Shown: positions 57,135 through 64,000 of the stretch, in pieces
How the letters are laid out: every line of letters starts with the position of its first letter
Numbering within the stretch: position 1 is the first letter of the stretch
From: Hyphodiscus hymeniophilus
Lineage: Eukaryota > Ascomycota > Leotiomycetes > Helotiales > Hyphodiscaceae
NCBI GenBank assembly: GCA_016508695.1
Contig: VNKQ01000004.1
Location: 868,001-932,000, forward strand
DNA length: 64,000 bases
Direction: 5' to 3'
Program-made: the position numbers and the translations under genes
Notes under the pieces: generated by a model
Told to the model about the DNA's origin: nothing
Seen by the model: the letters and a program-made list of their open reading frames with translations, nothing else
Database searches by the model: none

Positions 57135-58195
57135 ATGCAACGATCAAATTATGGAAACCCTCCGCCTGCCACATCTCCACCACTGCACCACCCCGTGCCG
57201 CAACATGTCTCTACAGTTCCCCAGCTAAGATCACCGCCTCCTCCAATATCGCAACAACAGTCTGGCTATGGCAATCCATACCAACCCCAAGCTCCACAAG
57301 GGGCATTTGGAGCATACGGTGGCATTATCAATGATCCAACAGCGCAGATGGGCTTTCAAGTCGGACAGACAGCCTTGAAGCATGGCACAGAATACGTGGA
57401 ACAGAATGCACGCATCCTTTCACGCAGCTCTAGATCAGAAGCTAATTGCAAGATCAGTTCAATCGATACATAAATGTCTCTGCTCTCAAACATTACTTCA
57501 ACGTCACGAACGGTTATGTTGTGAACAAGCTGTTCCTGGTCCTCTTCCCTTGGAGACACAAGCCTTGGTCGCGGAAACAATCCATTGGTCCAAGTGGTCA
57601 GGAAGGATGGTATCTACCCCCGCGAGACGATCTCAACAGTCCAGATATGTACATCCCTCTGATGGCTATCGTTACCTATATCCTCCTGTCAACGACGCTC
57701 GCTGGCCTTCGAGGCGCATTTCAACCAGAGCTTCTCGGGAGCAATTTCGGGTGGGCATTTTTTATTGTCGTTATCGAGATACTTGGCCTGAAGCTTGGGT
57801 GCTATCTTCTCTCAATTTCGAATGAGTCGCAACTACTGGATCTCGTTGCGTACTCGGGCTATAAGTTTGTAGGGGTTATTGCCACGTTGATCACAAGTGA
57901 GTTTGTCAATGGCGGAAAAGGCACAGGTGGATGGATTGGATGGACTGTATTTACGTACACGTTCCTGGCGAACGCTCTCTTCCTTGTAAAGACCCCCCTC
58001 GAATCGACGCAAGGATATACTAACAACTCTCAGCTCCGATCTCTCAAATACGTTCTGCTCCCTGAAAACACTACAGACGAAAGAGGAACCATGCAAACAG
58101 TTGCACGATCACAAAAGAGTCGAAGAACCCAATTCCTATTCTTATACTCATACCCCGTTCAGTTGGTATTTATGTGGGCCCTCACGAGGCTCTAG
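57135..58195 (+). CDS. yif1: Yif1-family protein (ER-to-Golgi transport)
   Basis: A 336-residue multispanning protein that interacts with Yip1 and Ypt1/Ypt31 GTPases in COPII vesicle transport. Exons 57135-57407 and 57458-58195. The N-terminus is Pro/Gln-rich and cytosolic (MQRSNYGNPPPATSPP). The conserved core starts AQMGFQVGQTALKHGTEYVEQN and goes into FNRYINVSALKHYFNVTNGYV. Five hydrophobic segments follow, e.g. MYIPLMAIVTYILLSTTLAG and GWAFFIVVIEILGL. The gap between the two parts fits a 50-nt intron 57408-57457 that starts GC rather than GT. A GT alternative at 57395 would delete VEQN. The tail ends LFMWALTRL-like. Confidence 0.93.
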
Positions 58196-59132
58196 GCTGG
58201 CAACAGGGTAGAGAACGAAATGCATTGGAGTCTAGGAATGGTCAAGAACCTCTGGCTAGGCTGGAATAGATGGGGCTCGGTGTAAGAATAGTGTTGGGGC
58301 ACGACCAATATGTAGTATATTAAAAATTCACGACCAAGACGAATTCCTCTAAACATGCTACCCCGAAGCTCTCGATGAGTTCTTTGCTAGCGGGAATGCT
58401 TATTTTCTCGGATGCAAAATGTCCCAATGGTTCAACTAGTCTGGGGGCTGGAATGATGCATTGAACGGAGGGTTTGCTACAGGGCTAGGCTCTTTTCGAC
58501 TTCAAAGGACGTTCTAAAAAGGGTCTGTCGATGACAACCGATCCAAATCCTCCTTTCAAAACCATTCCCTTTATTTAATGAAAAGCACGGGATGCTTGGA
58601 GGGTAATTGCCTTCATTTCCACACGTTGCAGAGAATTCGCACCTCTCCAAAGGAATCTATGTACTTTAGATTCTATCTGTCCCGCAGCTGTAGCCTGTAG
58701 TACAAGATCGTCAAAATTAAAGCTCTGTAGTACAGAAGTTTACACGGAAATATAGATTTCTGACATTGGATCGCTGAACCTCAAGCACGCTTATGGAACT
58801 CTTCTAGACGCACTTTCATAGCATCTATACCCCTCGAAACTTTGATCGATCGGGATCTTGCAAACTGATAGGTAGTGATAAGGCTACTAAGGTTATCGGA
58901 AGCAGAGGTCCGGCCCAGCTGTCGGCAACAAAATCCGGGGAAGCTCCGCTGCAACAAAACTGCCTCGGCGATTTGCACAATTGATAACACTACTCGCTAG
59001 CCTTACGCTGTTTGTACTTCATTTGAATTATTTCTTGCTCTATCATTCTCAGGTTCATGATTGTTTTGTTATTGGTATTTTGCACATGACATTCTAGACA
59101 CAATTTAAGTTTGGATACAAAGCGATCAAGAG
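58196..59132. other. Intergenic, 0.94 kb
   Basis: No recognised gene between YIF1 and the acyl-CoA synthetase gene; a short minus-strand frame at 58781-58990 is unsupported. Confidence 0.5.
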
Positions 59133-61705
59133 ATGGCCTTGGGTAAGAAAGCTACCCCTCATTTCGTCTCCATGATCCAAATCCCCACTATCAGTATTTG
59201 AGAGAAGAGGCAATGCGACAAATCTTGGGGTCAAGTCGCGCAAATTAGGATTATAAAATAACGTATGACCAATACTGACGTGAATAGCTACAGTAGCGGC
59301 AGCTGTTGCTGCGTCTGCAGGGACTGCACTGTATCTAGATGGCAAGTATGGGCTTAGAAAGGACTTGCGTGGCCTTCGGACGATGAGAAACACCACGGAG
59401 TTGTATGAGAAAGCTAGTGAGTTTCAGTAGCCCAAATAATGGGAGCATTTTTCTAATCTCAGATAAACAGTAAAGAACAACCGTATATCCCTATACTATT
59501 TCTTCGAAGATAGCGTTCAGCGAAAACCAAACGACGAATGCATATGGTCGCGCGAAGGCTGCTTTACTTGGCAGCAGACATATGATAGAGTCCATCAATA
59601 TGCTCAATGGTTTCTAGAGCAGGGCGTGAAGCCTGGGGACCTAGTAGCCTTTTATCTCACGAATTCCGCAGATTTTATTCAGGCATGGCTTGGACTGTGG
59701 GCTATTGGAGCAGCCCCAGCAATGATAAACTACAATCTGGCTGGGAAGGCGCTGATACATTGTCTAAAGGTCAGTGGAGCGAAATTGATGTTGGTGGACG
59801 AGGACCCTGAGCTCGTTGCTAGGGTCGATGAGGAGAAGGTAAACATTGAAGAGCAACTGAGGATGAGGTTCTCTATTCTGAACGCACAGACGAAGAGGGA
59901 TATTCGTGAGATGAAGGCAGAGAGACCAGGTGATGCTTTTCGAGAAGGGGTGAAAGGAAATTGGCCAATGTCGATTTTCTATACCAGGTACGCCAACACA
60001 AGCTGCTTGTCGAAGACGCAACGCTTACAATCGATAGTGGAACAACTGGTATGCCCAAAGGGGTCCCCTTCAATATGGATCGAGGCTTTCAGGTAAGCAT
60101 ATTTTTTGCTGAAACTATCGCCTTAAGACAATAAGCAAAAAAGCACGCTAAATGGCCGATACAGTCAGGTGCATCGGTATGCTTTCAGCATGGTCCTCTT
60201 CAAAGGATGAACTTACGACTGACGCCTATAGCGTGCCGCTGGGAACACCATTATTCTCGATTCCGATCGCTGGTACAATTGTATGCCGTTATACCATGGT
60301 ACAGGTGGAGGTAGGTACCCGGATCTTCTCATCAGCTCTAACAGGGCATACTGTGAATTATTCTGATGTCTGAGAGGGGGGGTTTTCCCCAAGTCGGATG
60401 AAGCAATCACTGACTGTTCTATTACCATAGTCATGGCAGTGGCGAACATGATGAACGGAGTAACATTATGCGTGGGCAAGAAATTCAGCGTCTCGAAGTT
60501 TTGGGAAGAGGTTAGAGATAGTAGAGCAACCTGGATCACGTATGTTGGGGAAACTGCTCGCTATCTCCTCGCGGCTCCTCCTTCTCCTTTGGACAAAGAA
60601 CACAACGTTCGATGCATGTATGGTAATGGACTCCGTCCAGATGTATGGCTCAAATTCCGCGAACGATTCGCCGTCCCTGAGGTTTGCGAGTTCTTCAACT
60701 CCTCCGAGGGTGTCTTCGGCCTCGTGAACTACAGCAGAGGGGACTTCTTGGCTGGTGCTGTGGGACATCACGGAGCTATCCTGAGACATGCCACGAAGAA
60801 CGCCATCGTCCCAGTCCTCATCGACCAAGCATCAGGCGCGGTGGCACGAGATCCCAAAACCGGCTTTGCGTTTCGACAGCCATACGAGAACGGGGGCGAG
60901 ATCATCGTCGCGGTGCCCGACACCAAGGCATTTGCGGGGTACTACAACAACCCCGAAGCGACCTCGAAGAAGTTTGAGAGGGATGTGTTCAAGAAGGGCG
61001 ATCTGTGGTATAGATCCGGTGATGCGCTGAGGAGGTCGGCGGATGGGAAATGGTTCTTTATGGATCGTCTGGGTGACACCTTCAGATGGAAGGGAGAGAA
61101 TGTGAGCACCGCAGAGGTGGCTGAGGTGATGGGAAACTACCCAGGCGTAGTGGAGGCCAATGTTTATGGTGTTGAGCTTCCATCCCATGGTACGTCTTGC
61201 CCTAGTCCTCCATTAATCTGTGGTCGTTTCGGAGCTGTGAGATTCGAAATCCCCTTGAATATTCCACTTCTCTCCTGTTCCAAGCTCGATCATAATCACC
61301 TGTCCACATGGACAATTGCTGATTCTTTAAAGATGGGAGAGCTGGATGTGCAGCTGTCTACATAGATCCGCAACAGATCCGTACTTTTGACTTCGCCGGA
61401 CTCCTAAGGTTCGTCTTCATTCCCTCCCACCTAATACAATAACACTTCTGACTTAGCCCAGGCATTCGCGCACGCATCTACCCAAATACGCCGTACCGAT
61501 ATTCATCCGACTTGTCAAAGAAATGACACCGATACACAACAACAAGCAGAACAAGGTGCCGCTCCGCACAGAAGGGGTTGACCCGGCCAAGGTAAAGGCG
61601 GAAGACAAAGTCCTCTGGATCGATGAGACAGGAAAGGGAGATACTTATGTCGAGTTCAGAAAAGACCATTGGGAACATCTGAAGCTTGGGAAGGCGAGAT
61701 TGTAG
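59133..61705 (+). CDS. fat1: Very-long-chain fatty acid acyl-CoA synthetase / fatty acid transporter (Fat1/FATP family)
   Basis: An AMP-forming ligase of ~622 residues that activates very-long-chain fatty acids. Exons: 59133-59142, 59288-59416, 59471-59987, 60038-60092, 60232-60310, 60431-61189, 61333-61408 and 61462-61705. The N-terminus (after MALG) is a hydrophobic, Ala-rich segment. Then come YYFFEDSV, IWSREGCFTWQQTYDRV and LVAFYLTNSADF, the AMP-binding motif TSGTTGMPKG (~218-227) and the DRWYNCMPLYHGTGG motif. YGNGLRPDVW, GEN-type RWKGENVSTAEV and HLPKYAVPIFIRLV complete the fold. The C-terminus is ARL, a PTS1-like peroxisomal signal. Introns are of two kinds, about 50 nt and 120-145 nt. 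Inside the 139-nt interval 60093-60231 a 12-base exon is possible. Confidence 0.92.
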
Positions 61706-62176
61706 CTTTTAACGGACAGAGCTAGATGAGAGTACTACACAGATTCTTCAATGCAAAGACACGCAGAAAGGATGCAAGTGGAGAAATATTTCCAAACGAG
61801 GAAGCGAACCGACCTCCTTGCGGAAGTACCCAAGCTGCACGCCTATTTTCTTCAAGCTGTTCAGATTGCTAGCGGTTTTTCTTCTTCTTTTGAGACTTTA
61901 TATACTATGTAAGTAAGTCCATCACTGGGAAGTGCCTTAAGGGTCTCGACAATCACTATTCAACCAAGCCCGAAGTATGAGGAAGGTCCAACTGTACCTA
62001 GGTACCTTTGCAGGCCTTCAAGCATCTCGAGTTGGCTTGAAGATACCCGGAGGTGAAGTATGGCACGGGATGCTGGATTTCCACTTCTGTAAAGGCGCCA
62101 ATAAGAAAGAGAATCTGCATTGGAAAGTCTTCCTCCGAAAACAACCCTGGCCGAGCTTCGTGATCTTTATGGTCTT
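61706..62176. other. Intergenic between convergent genes
   Basis: Downstream flanks of the acyl-CoA synthetase and GFA genes; nothing recognised. Confidence 0.5.
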
Positions 62177-62635
62177 CTATATAGAACCGCCAGGATACGG
62201 AGTCTCCCTTTCACCCGCATCCCAATTATCACCTTTGCCGTCCCAATATAGCATCTTTACCGTCGATAACTCAATCCGGCCATCATTCTGTTCTTGATCC
62301 AAAGTCAAGACGTTGATGGAGTAAAAGTCTTCGCCAGTGCTCCCATCTAGGCCGCTGCAAAAGCATCTGACCCCGCACGTCTTGCAAAAGTAATGATGCA
62401 TAGCCTTGGGGCCGAATTGATAGTCTGTGAGCTCATCTGTAGACGATGGGGAGATGAGCTCAAAGTCAGCCGTAGGAATATGGATGCCAGCGAAGCCAGT
62501 TTTGACGCAGAGGGTGCAATTACAGCGGTTGGCTTCGGGGTGGTTTGGATCGAGATTGAGAGACGCTCGGTATCTGATATTCCCACAATGGCAGCTCCCT
62601 GTGTAGGATTGGGGTTGACTTGGTCCAGAGGCCAT
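62177..62635 (-). CDS. GFA / CENP-V-type zinc-binding protein
   Basis: A single-exon 152-residue protein of the glutathione-dependent formaldehyde-activating enzyme (GFA) fold. Zinc-binding cysteines lie in SCHCGNIRYRA (near the N-terminus), NRCNCTLCVKTG and FCKTCGVRCFC. The start ATG at 62635 gives MASGPSQPQSYTG; the frame is open upstream without ATG. GFA proteins were linked to S-hydroxymethylglutathione formation, but many fungal members have no tested activity, so only the fold is asserted. No signal peptide is present. Confidence 0.9.
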   Translation of the reverse strand: MASGPSQPQSYTGSCHCGNIRYRASLNLDPNHPEANRCNCTLCVKTGFAGIHIPTADFELISPSSTDELTDYQFGPKAMHHYFCKTCGVRCFCSGLDGSTGEDFYSINVLTLDQEQNDGRIELSTVKMLYWDGKGDNWDAGERETPYPGGSI

Positions 62636-63325
62636 ATAGTCTGGTTGCGTGGTTGCGTGATAAGGTGAAAGCGTGGGTGATTTGACGCTTCGTTTGAAGT
62701 GTAAAGCTTGCTCCTTTTGTGGTGGCTTCACCTGTCAAAGGACCTCCTAGACCTCGTTATATTTTAGCGAATCTCCCCCAACCTCCTCACAGACCTCGAC
62801 ATTCGATACTCGAGTAACCACCATAACTGGTCATTCAATCTGCCCAGGTCTTTAATCTCGATATAAAGGATCTCTTCAATCCTTCTACCTCAAGCTACGT
62901 TTTCTGGCTGTTGCATGGTCCTCGACGTCGCAACTCTGGTTTCCCAAATCGAAACAATCTAGCTCTGAGCACCAAGCCGTATGCTGCGGCATAGAACGCC
63001 GAAATTCTACTTTGAATACCGATTCCGATAATAAGATCGGCTCTTTGTTTACTCCGAGGATTTCCTTGCACCGCAAGTCTGTTATCGCAATCTACCTGAG
63101 TTAAGCCTCCTGATTCGTCCATCCATACGGACGTGAGCTGCCTCATGCAGATACAGCATCATACCTACCTATTGGGGAAGAACCCCTGAAACGTTCCTGT
63201 AAGCGCGACCTAGTGATCTCGAAGTGGGGTATCAGGCAGCTCGATATTACACGATATAGCTTCATCAGCTCTGCGACATTCGTAGAATCTTTAAACCTCA
63301 GTTAAGTCTACCATTGGGTCTTTGC
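62636..63325. other. Divergent intergenic region, 0.69 kb
   Basis: Between the GFA start (-) and the carboxypeptidase start (+); no coding feature recognised. Confidence 0.5.
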
Positions 63326-64000
63326 ATGATGAAGTTCGTTCATCTGCTGCCGTTTGTGGCTGTTCCCACTCTCGCGCTGTCATCTCAAATGCCCCTCATC
63401 CAAGATCCTCTGATTCCTTCTTACTCGGACGGATTTCAAACCTATCAGAGTCATGTGTCTCCAGACCACTCACTTCGAGTCAAACGCCAAAACGCAACAC
63501 TCTGCAATACCCCTGTTGACCAATACACCGGCTGGCTTGACGTTGGCCCTAAGCACTTCTTCTTCTGGTACTTCAAAAGCGAAAGCGAAAGACCAACAAC
63601 CGCCTCCGCTGGAACAGAGCCGCTCACATTATGGCTGACAGGAGGGCCTGGGGGATCAAGTATGCTCGGAATGCTTCAAGAGCTTGGTCCCTGTCTCATC
63701 AATGAGCATGGGAATGGTACCGTCTATAATCCTCATGGGTGGAACAAGGATACGGCGTTGATATTCATCGACCAACCTGCTGGGGTTGGATTCTCATATC
63801 TTGATGAAGGAGAGCCACTGCCGGGCGATTCGTTCACTGTAGGTATTTGAGGAGCAAAGAAGTCCAAACTACGTGGTTTGGCATAAGCAATAACTAATTC
63901 CTCCTTTTTTCTAGGCTGCTGCGGACATGCACCTGTTTCTGCAGATGTTCATAAGCCAGGTCTTTCCAGAGCATAAAGACGGATCTTTGGTGATCACAGG
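63326..64000 (+). CDS. Secreted serine carboxypeptidase (S10, carboxypeptidase S1-like), 3' end outside the window
   Basis: The 5' part of an S10 serine peptidase that removes C-terminal residues. Start ATG 63326 (MMKFVHLLPFVAVPTLAL) gives a signal peptide of about 18-20 residues. The mature family begins near CNTPVDQYTGWLDVG, then HFFFWYFKSE, LTLWLTGGPGGSSMLGMLQELGPC and ALIFIDQPAGVGFSY, which is the S10 signature block. An intron 63839-63914 (GTAGGT donor, TTCTAG) interrupts before AADMHLFLQMFISQVFPEH. The nucleophile GESYGG and the Asp/His lie beyond base 64000. N-linked sites (NGT, NAT) suggest glycosylation on secretion. Confidence 0.92.

Noticed and set aside
1..64000. tRNA genes, transposons, CRISPR or viral sequence
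   Set aside because: No B-box-like GGTTCGANTCC with a matching clover-leaf, no terminal repeats or transposase-like frames, and no spaced direct repeats were found by eye; a covariance-model scan would be decisive for tRNAs.

Overview
The window is nuclear DNA of a filamentous ascomycete (Pezizomycotina; a leotiomycete-like fungus is my guess, weakly supported). The evidence is gene architecture: most genes carry one to seven short introns, typically 46-60 nt, with GTANGT-type donors, CTAAC/CTGAC branch points and YAG acceptors. The gene set also fits: a grg-1/ccg-1 homologue, a RID-type cytosine methyltransferase, a C2H2 plus Zn2Cys6 regulator, fungal WASP (Las17) and Chs5. Genes lie on both strands with no operons. 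I recognise no rRNA, tRNA, CRISPR array, transposon or viral sequence.

Layout. 0.7-10.8 kb: UPF0303 protein (+), a large zinc-finger transcription factor broken by two single-base shifts (-), an unresolved ORF (+), the four-exon glucose-repressible protein Grg1 (-) and the mitochondrial Mg channel Mrs2 (-). 11-19 kb: an F-box protein (-), an F-box-like hypothetical protein (+), a 66-residue membrane microprotein (+), the repair nuclease XPF/Rad1 (-) and a small conserved protein (+). 20-30 kb: Las17/WASP (+, one single-base shift), eIF1A (-), a hypothetical protein (+), exomer scaffold Chs5 (+), a 2.2 kb gene-free stretch and an SDR oxidoreductase (+). 30-44 kb: formyl-THF deformylase (-), a membrane-anchored aldehyde dehydrogenase (-), an HhH-GPD DNA glycosylase (-), a 2.7 kb gene-free interval with nested degenerate tandem repeats, an amidase (-) and the RID-like DNA methyltransferase (-). 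45-64 kb: amidophosphoribosyltransferase (+), ribosomal protein eL14 (+), NAC alpha (+), ATP synthase subunit d (+), an alpha/beta-hydrolase pseudogene (-), SRP receptor alpha (-) divergent from Yif1 (+), a very-long-chain acyl-CoA synthetase (+), a GFA-family protein (-) and the 5' part of a secreted serine carboxypeptidase (+) that runs off the right edge.

The genes are mostly housekeeping and do not form a metabolic cluster. Loose themes are translation and protein targeting (eIF1A, eL14, NAC, SRP receptor, Yif1, Chs5), genome maintenance (XPF, HhH glycosylase, RID) and purine/one-carbon metabolism (PurU-type deformylase, Ade4), but members are kilobases apart. The points most worth a second look are the intact RID-type methyltransferase, the heavily mutated hydrolase pseudogene, the single-base frame breaks in two otherwise well-preserved genes, the nested repeat locus, a probable GC-AG intron in YIF1 and a possible 12-nt microexon in the acyl-CoA synthetase gene. 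Exon boundaries were read by eye from splice consensus and reading-frame continuity; there is no transcript support.
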